Shown: piece after piece, positions 24,681 to 35,070 of the stretch
Layout of the letters: every line of letters starts with the position of its first letter
How positions within the stretch are numbered: the first letter of the stretch is position 1
Source: Trachythela sp. YZ-2020
Taxonomy: Eukaryota; Cnidaria; Anthozoa; Malacalcyonacea; Clavulariidae
Direction: 5' to 3'
Assembly (NCBI GenBank): GCA_016169945.1
Contig: JADLSH010000216.1
Location: 650,501 to 714,500 of the forward strand
Length of the DNA: 64,000 bases
Made by a program: the position numbers and the translations under genes
Notes under the pieces: model-generated
What the model was told of the DNA's origin: nothing
The model's database searches: none
Seen by the model: only the letters and a program-made list of their open reading frames with translations

Positions 24681-25094
24681 CAAACCTCAGTGGATTCCTA
24701 AGACATTAACGTATTGTTCTTAAGTACAAGATTTTATGCTACTCATACGATTAGAAGGCATTTTAAATTCCCAAGGGTATAAAATCTTATGGTTAATAAG
24801 AATATGTTAATTTCGAAAGGTTTCGTTTTTTATACACCCTGTATACCAATTCGCAATTAAACGTGCTGCAAAACTTATGATTATTATGTGACTCATGTGA
24901 CCTGTCGCTATAACGTAGTGGAAAATGCCAGGAACTTGTTCCATCACAAAATTGTATGTCAGCAATAAATGCCACCTTGATTCATTCACAGCTCTGAGCC
25001 ACTGATGCATAAAAACGTCTCAAAGGAATTATCCACAAAGAACAGCCCACAAAACATTTAATAGGTTCCTACTTTGAAATTATTATTGCTAATT

Positions 25095-25990
25095 TCTTAG
25101 GAATCCACTGAGGTTTGTCAAATTCTTGGTCCATTCCCAGCAAGCCTTTCGCGCTCGTATTCGACTTTTCCGCTTTGCTCGGGGACAACCTTAATTGAAA
25201 TAGCTGTATACATTTGAATCACAAATAGGACATAGACGTGACTTATGGTCAATATTAGCATATCTACCGGCTTCAACTGGAAATCTATGTGCAGAGATCC
25301 TAAACCTTGTAACCGCTTGACGGTGTTTAACATTTTTGACCGTGGACAAATAACTTTCAAAATCCAAGTTTGGTTTTACAAGGTTTAAGATTCGTAATTT
25401 GTTACACTGTTGAATCTGATCTTTCCATGTGGTATTATATCTCTTACATAATTCCTTTTTAATAACTTTAGCTAAATTATTAATATCACTTTTAGATTGA
25501 ATCTCATTATCGTACAAAGGCTCGAAATTACACATATCTAACAAGCAATCAGAGAATTTCACACCCTGTTGCTTCGATTGAAGGCACACATGAGCTGCCT
25601 TTTCTACTAATTGACTTTCGTAAACTGAACTATTAACTCTTAGCCAGTATTTGATAACTAAGGTTGAAACTTGCACAATCATCGGCATTCTGCCTAGTTC
25701 AGTCAACACTGCTACATTGGTAGATTTAGAATGGACCCCTAAGATACGTTTACAGAACTTAAATGTAGTTTATCAATATCTGAAACCACCCTGAACATAT
25801 CGGTCGTTGTCAATCTACCTAAAGTATACACTCCCCATATCTCACAACCACCTCTCACAACAATATAATAGAATCGGGGAAACGAGAGTTGAAAATAGTT
25901 TTAACAGCACCTTAACTGGAACCCTACCACATTGGAAAACTTTTTGAAAAAATTGTGAGAAAATTTCGTGAATGAAAAGAACGAGGAATC
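25095..25990 (-). pseudogene. LINE reverse transcriptase C-terminal fragment, unit 2
   Basis: Same domain order as the unit 1 copy, with the thumb segment VPVKVLLKLFSTLVSPILLY open just upstream. Between LLYCCE and the GVYTLGRL segment the sequence is interrupted by a 13-bp scar (25849-25861) left by an excised hAT-like element. A frameshift is also present near 25757. Confidence 0.7.
25840..25861. other. Transposon excision footprint
   Basis: TCTCACAAC, then CACC, then TCTCACAAC again. Unit 1 has one TCTCACAAC (6719-6727), and unit 3 has two with a 2055 bp element between them. A duplicated target with 4 extra bases is what cut-and-paste excision leaves behind. Confidence 0.85.
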
Positions 25991-26919
25991 GAACCCAAGA
26001 ACACGTGCGTACTTGCCAGAGACACTGACCTGGATATAGACTGGATAACGCATCTATTGTTGAAAAGTGAAGCCGCAAGTGAATTGCCGCCACCCGACTC
26101 AGAGGTCCCAGTTTACTATAGATTTGTATTACAGAATCATAGTTTTCGCGGGTTTTTTCGTTATTTTCTTATCACATGGATAGATGTACACGAGAAGTAT
26201 TTTGAGCAAAAAATTCCGGTTGTTTTGGCTTCGATAACGTTGGAAAACGGGATTTGAAAGTTTGAAAGAGTGAACATGCACTGCTTAGCTTTAATAAACA
26301 AAGGTTGTTCTGAAACAGATAACAGGACATTCTCATTCAAAATCCACTCAAGACATGGAGTAACTGCTACACAAATCAAGTAGTCTGGACGTTTGATGAA
26401 ATGAACCAACTACACTGTGAACAAAAGCGAAATTGAGATAAGTCTTACATACATTATTCAGCTCACTCCCCATTGGGGCTTTTCAGTGACCGATTACATC
26501 AGGTATCTAGCTTACCTATAATAATGTACTTACGGCGGTCAACTTCAAAAATGTTGCCACTTAACGAGAAGTTACATCCCTCGCAGTAAAACCCAGCTAT
26601 TCTAAATGATCCTGATCTTCCAGTACAGCGACTCCTTAAAGTTGCATATTGCATAGGAAATAGTAAATATAAGACTTATTTTAACAAAATTTTAAATATA
26701 TATTTACATTTAGAGAATGCGTTTCAGCTTAATAAATATTACTATTGTTTATCTTAACGGAATAAGTATTGTTTTTGTCACTTCTATTTTTGTTCTGAAT
26801 TTCAACCGAACTATTTAACTAAATATAAATCTATACTTTTATAATAATTAACTATCTGTGCGTATCTTTTTATTTGGCGCTTTCATTTCCTCACTCGTTT
26901 ACGTTTCTCGTATTCGTCA
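25991..26919. other. No gene recognised
   Basis: Matches 6800-7780 of unit 1, including the B-box-like motif and the boundary repeat (26537-26740). Confidence 0.45.
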
Positions 26920-27170
26920 GGTATAAGTAGTATGGAGCGGGGCTTAATGGAGCCCAGTTTTATGCGTAAAATTTAACGAGTTAACCCTGCATAATTCATG
27001 AGTTAATTATGTTAATGATCTGAATTAATTAATTCATTTCCGAGGATAATCCGAACAAATCCGAACAAATCCGGTATGAGTTATGAATATTAATGAGCAT
27101 TTATAATTAGATTCATTCCGACGACGTTAAAACAACGAGAGGTTTCCGACAGTTCGCCATTTGTTCCAAG

Positions 27171-27536
27171 ATGGCAGAACAGCTAATTCTGGATGTTTTT
27201 AAGGAAAATAATGTAGAATTAACGCAGGATACTTTACGGTTTTATATAAAACTGCTTTTAGAAAAGCATGAACATACATATAACTCCATGATATGTAGTA
27301 TTGTAAGAGATAATGTGTTTGAAAATTTATGTCAAACATATGAAGACTAAGCCTTTAAATTCTGGTAGAATTATGGCTTACTTGGCTTTAGTTTACAAAG
27401 TGAGCGATTTTTGTGACACTGAAACAGTGCGAGAAGCCGTTCGAATATGTGTAGACGATTTAAAACAATTTGATTTGCGAGCTATGAAATTAAACTGTCT
27501 TGGTTTCAACGCTTAATTTCATGGTTGGTGGGTTAG
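27171..27536 (+). pseudogene. Bcl-2-like gene, E1 left arm (frameshifted)
   Basis: Same gene as 32898-33266 but with two bases lost near 27345 (GAAGACTAAG for GAAGAGACTAAG) and one near 27475, so the reading frame is lost between the N-terminal half and the BH1-like segment and again before the C-terminus. The start ATG and the final TAG are kept. Confidence 0.6.
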
Positions 27537-27548
27537 TGTTACAGCTAA

Positions 27549-27999
27549 CAGGGGCCGGAGCCCCCGGGGGGGGGACAAGGGGGCCCCCCCCCCGCCGCTA
27601 TAATAGCAGGGAGCACGCCAAGGCAACTTTTCTTGTTTTTTTAGTGCAATAATGTGAATTATAATATATAAATTGTTTATACTAGCCGGACACTTATTAA
27701 TTGGAAATATATTAAACCTAAATATACGCTACCTTTTATGAAATCTGGAAACTTGATTTATATGTATATGATCTGGATAAATGTGATGAAAAAAAAACAT
27801 TTTGTGTTTTTTATATTGCGTTATATTTATATTGTAATTTATCAAAATCTCCACTAAAATAATAAGGAAAGAAAATTCATTGAGTGGAGTGTTGAGAGTG
27901 TTTAATTTTAATTTTATTTTATCCCGGACCCCTATACCCCATTTATCATGGGCTTCCTCATGGTTTCCCCGTCAGTTTGGCTACCTTCCGGCGCCCCTG
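27549..27999. mobile_element. hAT-type MITE inserted in E1 left arm
   Basis: It has inverted ends (CAGGGGCCGGA and the reverse complement of TTCCGGCGCCCCTG). An 8-bp duplication CAGCTTAA follows on the right (28000-28007); the left copy has lost one T. The other three arms read GTGTTACAGCTTAACCGCG without an insert. No transposase in its 451 bp; long G and C runs lie near the left end. Confidence 0.7.
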
Positions 28000-28085
28000 C
28001 AGCTTAACCGCGTGTAATTTGAATATCACTAATTGGAATTGAATAGCGAAAGTCATTAAGAAGTCATTAACTGTTGTACATGGGT

Positions 28086-28199
28086 GAACACATTGTACTT
28101 TAACGACATTGCCCAAACCATTAATTTTCCTCATTGACTTTAAATTGCTTAAGCAGGACAGAAAGACTGAACACATTGTACTTTAACGACAGTGCCCAA
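28086..28199. repeat. Direct 31-bp repeats in E arm
   Basis: GAACACATTGTACTTTAACG followed by ACATTGCCCAA (or ACAGTGCCCAA) occurs twice, 83 bp apart, between the Bcl-2-like gene and the UAG-split ORF. All four arms have it. It may be a promoter element or iteron; the function is unknown. Confidence 0.5.
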
Positions 28200-28367
28200 G
28201 CTTGATTTTGCTGAGCTTGTACAAAAAGGTTGTTAACGACTGGACTAGCCTGATCTTGTAGTTCTCTACACGGCGAAGTAGGGAGCACACATAGATAGCA
28301 CAAATTGAAAACTTTCGCTTTGGAGCAACGACGTAAAATCGTCGAAGTTGTACTTTAAAAAAAAAAT

Positions 28368-28756
28368 ATGTTGCAAGATGATATTTACATTGTTGACGAA
28401 AGTCGATTATGTCGGAACCCCCCTCAAATTGTTGGAAGCAATTTACGCTGATACAGTTGCAAATGAAATTACGCAGTTGTGCCAGGAAAACGAATGTAAT
28501 ATAGACGAAGGATGGCAGACGTACGGTATAGAAGCTATAGAACGTGTTAATAGCAAGCATTTGGTTTAGGACTCGTTTGTCGAGGCTGCAAGAATACTGA
28601 AAATCAATTGCCACGAAAACGTCCTTGAGCGTTTAAGAGAGTTAAAAAAGGCACCAGAACACATGTTCGTTTACGACTTGGAAGAATCGTATCACTATAG
28701 AAAGAGCCACCAATTTCAATGCATCCCAAATTATTTATCTTTTGGAGGAAAAGTAA
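28368..28756 (+). pseudogene. UAG-split ORF, E1 left arm (frameshifted)
   Basis: Same ORF as 58802-59191. Here an extra C in a C-run near 28420 shifts the frame after about 17 codons, and the 3' end differs by small indels. The internal TAG lies at 28567-28569. Confidence 0.5.
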
Positions 28757-29067
28757 ACAAGTCAAGGATATCGAATGCTCATATCCGTACGTGGTCAGGC
28801 AATATTTCTATAGTAAAAAGTAGTTGACGTGTTATTATAATTATAAAGAGGTTAAGGCGATAAACTTTTAATTCCACCTTTGGGATAACTTTACTTTACA
28901 TTAAAAGTTATACGTAAAGCATACTGTAACTAAACATTCAGTTATATTACGTGTGCATGCGCAATTGAAAATAGAGAAAATATACGTCTTGTGTACAATT
29001 TTATTAAAATATTATTACACTTCGCATAGAGTATATTATATCTGTTTATATAATGTAGTTGAGAAGT

Positions 29068-29649
29068 CTAGTCTGAATCAGTATTTTCGCCCTCTTCAAT
29101 ATAAGCATTGTCTTTTAAAAGACGTTTCAGAAGAAACTTTCTTTTATCAACGGCTGCTTCAAAAGCCTCATCATGATCAAAGTCGTCACTGTTTATAAAC
29201 ACATCTCTCGTGTTCATTACTTTTTTATGTACATGATTCCTCCTAAGCTGTCTCATCCACAATAGACGTTCCAGATAAACACTTTCGAGCTCTTTTTGTA
29301 GCTTAGGTAATATCAACGCGTACGCTTGCTTGTTGGAAGTTTCGTCATCAAGACCGTTTTCGATAAGATTCTGTTTTATTTCTTCGTACTCGCTGGCATA
29401 TCTTTGTTTTGCTTCTTCTATTAATGGTTTCCAAGGATCACTTTCATCTTCTAATTCAGATCCTGATTCATTTCCATCTACCTCAGAATTTTGTGCATTA
29501 TCACTATTTGACGCTTCGTCATCTGACTCCATGGGTACGGAATTGTGATCTGTATCCGACTCTTCCTCTCGGAATGGGCAGTATTCGTTTTCGTGTCTGC
29601 GCAAATTAAAGCGACGATTAAAAGATTTACCACAAAACTTGCAGCTCAT
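29068..29649 (-). CDS. C2H2/acidic protein, E1 left arm
   Basis: A 193-codon protein starts MSCKFCGKSFNRRFNLRRHE, a single zinc finger whose second histidine is replaced by a Cys (C-x2-C-x12-H-x4-C). An acidic Ser/Asp/Glu-rich stretch (about residues 25-70) and a helical C-terminal half with the basic segment RQLRRNHVHKK follow, ending in an acidic tail. I chose the ATG of MSCK; a GTG precedes it by one codon. The right arm encodes a near-identical copy. It is transcribed outward from the spacer toward the left end. Single-finger proteins occur in Polinton-like elements, but the family cannot be named from sequence alone. A DNA-binding or regulatory role is inferred. Confidence 0.7.
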   Translation of the reverse strand: MSCKFCGKSFNRRFNLRRHENEYCPFREEESDTDHNSVPMESDDEASNSDNAQNSEVDGNESGSELEDESDPWKPLIEEAKQRYASEYEEIKQNLIENGLDDETSNKQAYALILPKLQKELESVYLERLLWMRQLRRNHVHKKVMNTRDVFINSDDFDHDEAFEAAVDKRKFLLKRLLKDNAYIEEGENTDSD

Positions 29650-29699
29650 CACTCTAGCACTGTTAGTAGCAAATGAGGGATTTTAAGAAAATTATTGCC

Positions 29700-29830
29700 T
29701 CATGAGCACTTGCTCTGTTGTATAGCTCATGAATGAGCGTTGACGTAGACAAGCTCACGACGACCACTCATAATTACTCATACCCCATGAGCACTCTGAA
29801 ATGCTCATTTTCGTTGAGCAGAGATAAAAG
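29700..29830. promoter_or_regulatory. TGAGC/GCTCA-rich inverted repeat cluster, E1 left arm
   Basis: Short palindromes (GCTCATGAATGAGC, ACTCATAATTACTCAT, TGAGCACTCTGAAATGCTCA) are packed between the divergently placed C2H2/acidic gene and the small basic ORF. The same words recur in the spacer and at the inner arm edge. The position suggests a bidirectional promoter or a replication/recombination site; this is inference. Confidence 0.4.
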
Positions 29831-29899
29831 ATGGCCCGAGCAAGACGAAAACATGACAGATGTCCCGTAACTCATTCAGACTGGCTACCAGACCTGTAA
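29831..29899 (+). CDS. Small basic ORF, E1 left arm
   Basis: A 22-codon ORF (MARARRKHDRCPVTHSDWLP, then DL and TAA) is found in all four arms. Its end overlaps a donor-like CT|GTAAGA, so it may instead be a first exon; downstream frames encode a CQQCSKRLL segment. Too short for confidence. Confidence 0.3.
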   Translation: MARARRKHDRCPVTHSDWLPDL

Positions 29900-30032
29900 G
29901 AATTTTCATGCCCTATCTACTTTGCCAACAATGCTCCAAACGACTGCTGGCTGCTGGAAGCCGAGTTGAAAAGTACGAAGATATAGTATTTTCAACACTT
30001 TTGTGGACAAGCTCACGACGACCACTCATGAT

Positions 30033-30858
30033 ATAGGGCCCGCAGTAATTGGCCTATACGCTGTTGCGGATTCCCTGCCATTCTGTTATAAATTTACAAG
30101 GCAAATTAAATAAATAAATGATTACTCATGCCTCATGCATGAGTAGTTGGTCTGTATAGCTCATGAATGAGCATTGACGTAGACAAGCTCACGACAACCA
30201 CTCATAATTACTCATACCCCATGAGCTGACTTTGAGTGACTTGGTCCTTATGTCTGTTCAACATCCCACTTAGCCGCATACTAGATTAGACAGAAAGGAT
30301 ATTCATGTCTGCTACGGATAGTATAGGCTCAAAAACCAAGCGGTCTTTTTGGAAGACACCAAATAGATTAACCTGAAAATAGGCCTGTTCTCAACTCTTG
30401 GCGTAAAATGATTTTCGCTTTGCGGTATTGCTTTGTATTGCCAATCAACCCTGTTGACTTTACATTAACTGCTTTTTGGCTCGCTCGGAAGGGATCGATT
30501 GAGCACGGTTGAACTACGCTCACGATATGTTATTGAACTTATTCATACAGAACTCATAAAAATACTGGGCTTACAATGTTCATTTACGTTGAGCATATAT
30601 GAGTAGTGGCCCAAGCTGAACGAAAATAATGTATAGAAGAATAATATAGAAGTTATTGGTGAGAGATGTATGCAACATCACAAGTGTTAAATAGAACATT
30701 ACTTATATCCGCAAGTTAATTTCGCTATAGTCGCATCTTGAGAGATTGTATTTTCGTATAATTAAGTCAATTAATGGATCATGTTTTCGTCTTGCTCGGG
30801 CCATCTATTATGTGCTCAACGAAAATGAGCATTTCAGAGTGCTCGTGAAGCATGAGTA
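30033..30858 (+). other. E1 central spacer
   Basis: The only non-palindromic part of the element. It contains two extra partial copies of the TGAGC-rich cluster (30150-30235 and 30590-30620) and no ORF above about 60 codons that I would defend. It is the reverse complement of the E2 spacer. The plus sign is arbitrary. Confidence 0.7.
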
Positions 30859-30991
30859 ATCATGAGTGGTCGTCGTGAGCTTGTCCACAAAAGTGTTGAA
30901 AATACTATATCTTCGTACTTTTCAACTCGGCTTCCAGCAGCCAGCAGTCGTTTGGAGCATTGTTGGCAAAGTAGATAGGGCATGAAAATTC

Positions 30992-31060
30992 TTACAGGTC
31001 TGGTAGCCAGTCTGAATGAGTTACGGGACATCTGTCATGTTTTCGTCTTGCTCGGGCCAT
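30992..31060 (-). CDS. Small basic ORF, E1 right arm
   Basis: Mirror copy of 29831-29899. Confidence 0.3.
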   Translation of the reverse strand: MARARRKHDRCPVTHSDWLPDL

Positions 31061-31241
31061 CTTTTATCTCTGCTCAACGAAAATGAGCATTTCAGAGTGC
31101 TCATGGGGTATGAGTAATTATGAGTGGTCGTCGTGAGCTTGTCTACGTCAACGCTCATTCATGAGCTATACAACAGAGCAAGTGCTCATGAGGCAATAAT
31201 TTTCTTAAAATCCCTCATTTGCTACTAACAGTGCTAGAGTG

Positions 31242-31823
31242 ATGAGCTGCAAGTTTTGTGGTAAATCTTTTAATCGTCGCTTTAATTTGCGCAGACACGA
31301 AAACGAATACTGCCCATTCCGAGAGGAAGAGTCGGAGACAGATCACAATTCCGTACCCATGGAGTCAGATGACGAAGCGTCAAATAGTGATAATGCACAA
31401 AATTCTGAGGTAGATGGAAATGAATCAGGATCTGAATTAGAAGATGAAAGTGATCCTTGGAAACCATTAATAGAAGAAGCAAAACAAAGATATGCCAGCG
31501 AGTACGAAGAAATAAAACAGAATCTTATCGAAAACGGTCTTGATGACGAAACTTCCAACAAGCAAGCGTACGCGTTGATATTACCTAAGCTACAAAAAGA
31601 GCTCGAAAGTGTTTATCTGGAACGTCTATTGTGGATGAGACAGCTTAGGAGGAATCATGTACATAAAAAAGTAATGAACACGAGAGATGTGTTTATAAAC
31701 AGTGACGACTTTGATCATGATGAGGCTTTGGAAGCAGCCGTTGATAAAAGAAAATTTCTTCTGAAACGTCTTTTAAAAGACAATGCTTATATTGAAGAGG
31801 GCGAAAATACTGATTCAGACTAG
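31242..31823 (+). CDS. C2H2/acidic protein, E1 right arm
   Basis: Mirror copy of the left-arm gene, 193 codons, intact. It differs from the left copy at two residues or so (for example Asp to Glu in the acidic stretch). Both copies of E1 are open while both copies of E2 are frameshifted, so E1 is the better preserved element for this gene. Read outward toward the right end. Confidence 0.7.
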   Translation: MSCKFCGKSFNRRFNLRRHENEYCPFREEESETDHNSVPMESDDEASNSDNAQNSEVDGNESGSELEDESDPWKPLIEEAKQRYASEYEEIKQNLIENGLDDETSNKQAYALILPKLQKELESVYLERLLWMRQLRRNHVHKKVMNTRDVFINSDDFDHDEALEAAVDKRKFLLKRLLKDNAYIEEGENTDSD

Positions 31824-32135
31824 ACTTCCTCAACTACATTATATAAACAGATATAATATACTCTATGCGAAGTGTAATAATATTTTAATAAAATTGTACA
31901 CAAGACGTATATTTTCTCTATTTTCAATTGCGCATGCACACGTAATATAACTGAATGTTTAGTTACAGTATGCTTTACGTATAACTTTTAATGTAAAGTA
32001 AAGTTATCCCAAAGGTGGAATTAAAAGTTTATCGCCTTAACCTCTTTATAATTATAATAACACGTCAACTACTTTTTACTATAGAAATATTGCCTGACCA
32101 CGTACGGATATGAGCATTCGATATCCTTGACTTGT

Positions 32136-32526
32136 TTACTTTTCCCTCCAAAAAGATAAATAATTTAGGATGCATTGAAATTGGTGGCTCTTTCTATAGT
32201 GATACGATTCTTCCAAGTCGTAAACGAACATGTGTTCTGGTGCCTTTTTTAATTCTCTTAAACGCTCAAGGACGTTTTCGTGGCAATTGATTTTCAGTAT
32301 TCTTGCAGCCTCGACAAACGAGTCCTAAACCAAATGCTTGCTATTAACACGTTCTATAGCTTCTATACCGTACGTCTGCCATCCTTCGTCTATATTACAT
32401 TCGTTTTCCTGGCACAACTGCGTAATTTCATTTGCAACTGTATCAGCGTAAATTGCTTCCAACAATTTGAGGGGGGTTCCGACATAATCGACTTTCGTCA
32501 ACAATGTAAATATCATCTTGCAACAT
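32136..32526 (-). pseudogene. UAG-split ORF, E1 right arm
   Basis: Mirror of the left-arm ORF, sharing the extra C near the start and the internal TAG (complement at 32328-32330). The part after the TAG is open to its TAA. Confidence 0.5.
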
Positions 32527-32897
32527 ATTTTTTTTTTAAAGTACAACTTCGACGATTTTACGTCGTTGCTCCAAAGCGAAAGTTTTCAATTTGTGCTATC
32601 TATGTGTGCTCCCTACTTCGCCGTGTGAGAACTACAAGATCAGGCTAGTCCAGTCGTTAACAACCTTTTGTACAACCTCAGCAAAATCAAGCTTGGGCAC
32701 TGTCGTTAAAGTACAATGTGTTCAGTCTTTCTGTCCTGCTTAAGCAATTTAAAGTCAATGAGGAAAATTAATGGTTTGGGCAATGTCGTTAAAGTACAAT
32801 GTGTTCACCCATGTACAACAGTTAATGACTTCTTAATGACTTTCGCTATTCAATTCCAATTAGTGATATTCAAATTACACGCGGTTAAGCTGTAACA

Positions 32898-33266
32898 CTA
32901 ACCCACCAACCATGAAATTAAGCGTTGAAACCAAGACAGTTTAATTTCATAGCTCGCTAAATCAAATTGTTTTAAATCGTCTACACATATTCGAACGGCT
33001 TCTCGCACTGTTTCAGTGTCACAAAAATCGCTCACTTTGTAAACTAAAGCCAAGTAAGCCATAATTCTACCAGAATTTAAAGGCTTAGTCTCTTCATATG
33101 TTTGACATAAATTTTCAAACACATTATCTCTTACAATACTACATATCATGGAGTTATATGTATGTTCATGCTTTTCTAAAAGCAGTTTTATATAAAACCG
33201 TAAAGTATCCTGCGTTAATTCTACATTATTTTCCTTAAAAACATCCAGAATTAGCTGTTCTGCCAT
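32898..33266 (-). CDS. Bcl-2-like protein, E1 right arm
   Basis: A 122-residue helical protein starts MAEQLILDVFKENN. Residues about 63-80 (PLNSGRIMAYLALVYKVS) match the Bcl-2 BH1 pattern around the conserved Gly-Arg, with Ser in place of the usual Trp. About 48 residues later, SWFQRLISWLVG matches BH2 in spacing and Trp content. The N-terminal helix with LRFYIKLLLEKH may cover BH3/BH4-equivalent helices. There is no C-terminal membrane anchor. Bcl-2-fold proteins block or promote mitochondrial apoptosis, and anti-apoptotic versions are known from several animal DNA viruses and reported from Polinton-related adintoviruses. The role here is inferred. The gene lies near the end of the arm and reads inward's opposite neighbour arrangement is mirrored at 27171. 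Confidence 0.6.
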   Translation of the reverse strand: MAEQLILDVFKENNVELTQDTLRFYIKLLLEKHEHTYNSMICSIVRDNVFENLCQTYEETKPLNSGRIMAYLALVYKVSDFCDTETVREAVRICVDDLKQFDLASYEIKLSWFQRLISWLVG

Positions 33267-33507
33267 CTTGGAACAAAATGGCGAACTGTCGGAAACCTCT
33301 CGTTGTTTTAACGTCGTCGGAATGAATCTAATTATAAATGCTCATTAATATGCATAACTCATACTCGGATTTGTTCGGATTATCCTCGGAAATGAATTAA
33401 TTAATTCAGATCATTAACATAATTAACTCATGAATTATGCAGGGTTACCCGTTAAATTTTACGCATAAAACTGGGTCCATTAAGCCCCGCTCCATACTAC
33501 TGGTATA

Positions 33508-34020
33508 ACTAAAAAAAGAATATCAGTTAGCAAGTATCAGAGATTAATGAACTTCTAAACTGAACTAACTTTATTTATGCTAGATAGCTCATACATGCAG
33601 TTCTAAACTGTTCCCTCTTAAGATCGAGTAACAGCCATCTCTTATTTTAAGGCAGTAGTAAACCTAAACTAAACTAACTCTATATTTTAAATATAATATA
33701 TTTGATGGTACGTTCTATCACTCTTATCAGTTCTAAACTGTTCTTCCTAGAGGTACAGTAACGTAAATCTCTTATTGGTGGGCAGGTGTAGTTTTGCTAC
33801 AGGAAGACAACTAAACTATCTATATTTTTACTGGATAGTTCTATCAATTCTATAAACTGCTTTTCCTAGAGGTCCAGTAAGGGTCATCTCTTCTTGGTGT
33901 AGTTTTACGACAAGAGGAAACCGAAACTAACTTCATTCATACTGGATAACCTTATCAGTTCTACGCTATATCAGTTTCAAACTATTTTCCTAGAGGTCAA
34001 GTAAGGTTAAATTAAAAAAC
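33508..34020. repeat. Degenerate ~110-130 bp tandem repeat, unit 2
   Basis: Continuation of unit 2 after the E1 insertion; equals 7787-8290 with one extra TCAGTTCTAAACTG segment near 33725. Confidence 0.65.
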
Positions 34021-34149
34021 AAACGTTGCTGACCTTCGCCAGTAATATCTGAGTATTTTTGAATATATATTTTTCTCTTTGATTCTGGCAGATGAGGAGT
34101 AAAACCTGTATGAAAAACCGAACTTTTGAACAACTTTTTACTTCAAACA

Positions 34150-34445
34150 CATATCTCGCAACAGACTTATAGCAAGATTGTCAACAAGTTGTAACAATGT
34201 TGTCATTTTATCTAGTTGCTACAAGGTTGTCATTCGCAACTTGTTAACAAGTTGTTGAATTGCGGGACAATAACAACTTGACCTAAACAAGTCTGTTGAG
34301 TCAACAACTTTGTAGCATGTTGTCAACAAGACGTTGATGATCTGTCAACAAGCTGGGAACAAGCAGTGCGAACACATTCTGATAACAAGTTGACAGCATT
34401 GGGGCGAATCTGCTGCGGGTTTGTTACAACTTGTGCGTTTTTACG
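34150..34445. repeat. AACAAGTTGT-rich repeat, unit 2
   Basis: Counterpart of 8395-8700. Confidence 0.65.
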
Positions 34446-34614
34446 TGATGGTGTAGATGATAACGTTTGAAATGAAATGAATTATAAAGGAAGATGCGGT
34501 TAGCGTATGAGTTAAACTGGTTATACAGCAGGTCGAGGGCGGGAGTTGACTTCGGTTAGGTCATTTCTCTGCACTTGTGTATTTGTGTGATAAAATCACA
34601 GAATACATACTATA

Positions 34615-34856
34615 CCAGAAGTGTCATCCCTATGTGTTCTGGCTTGGGAAAAACGTCCGAAATGTTTTACGGGCTGACGTGAAAATACGCCATCAAAATG
34701 GGTAGAAAGTGCCGTGTGCATCCCAGGATGGCGTAGAAATTGAGTCATATGACGCCATCCTGGGGTGCACACGGCGCTTCGTACCCATGAAAAATTCGTC
34801 TAAATGACACTTCTGGTCTAGTATGTATTCTGTGATAAACTCAGGTTTTCCTCCAT
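34615..34856. mobile_element. Hairpin MITE, unit 2
   Basis: Counterpart of 8858-9099. Substitutions in one arm of the inner stem (for example GTGTGCATCCCAGG for GTGTGCACCCCAGG) slightly weaken the hairpin. Confidence 0.65.
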
Positions 34857-34881
34857 CGCTAAAAACTAGCCCTTAGAGATC

Positions 34882-35070
34882 AGTTTCAAACTATTTTCCT
34901 AGAGGTCAAGTAAGGTTAAATTAAAAAACAAACGTTGCTGACCTTCGCCAGTAATATCTGAGTATTTTTGAATATATATTTTTCTCTTTGATTCTGGCAG
35001 ATGAGGAGTAAAACCTGTATGAAAAACCGAACTTTTGAACAACTTTTTACTTCAAACACATATCTCGCAA
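34882..35070. repeat. Local direct duplication of 33973-34161
   Basis: About 190 bp from ATCAGTTTCAAACTATTTTC to ACATATCTCGCAA is repeated after the MITE and replaces 9143-9215 of unit 1. Confidence 0.7.

Larger units (their letters stand above)
26926..33501. mobile_element. Polinton-like palindromic element E1 (6576 bp)
   Basis: The ends are perfect inverted AGTAGTATGGAGCGGGGC ... GCCCCGCTCCATACTACT with a 6-bp duplication GGTATA (26920-26925, 33502-33507). Unit 1 provides the empty site. Terminal AG...CT with a 6-bp duplication fits Polinton/Maverick elements. The arms (26926-30032 and 30859-33501) are reverse complements over about 2.64 kb, apart from a 451 bp insertion in the left arm; a spacer of 826 bp separates them. 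Each arm encodes a Bcl-2-like protein, a UAG-split ORF, a small basic ORF and a C2H2/acidic protein. The hallmark polymerase B, integrase, ATPase, protease and capsid genes are absent, so it is a deletion derivative or an undescribed non-autonomous type. Confidence 0.65.

Noticed and set aside
26926..33501. Classification of the palindromic element as an insertion sequence or a retroelement
   Set aside because: Six-base duplication, AG...CT inverted ends and absence of any reverse transcriptase or poly-A tail do not fit; Polinton-like remains the best match but is not proven.
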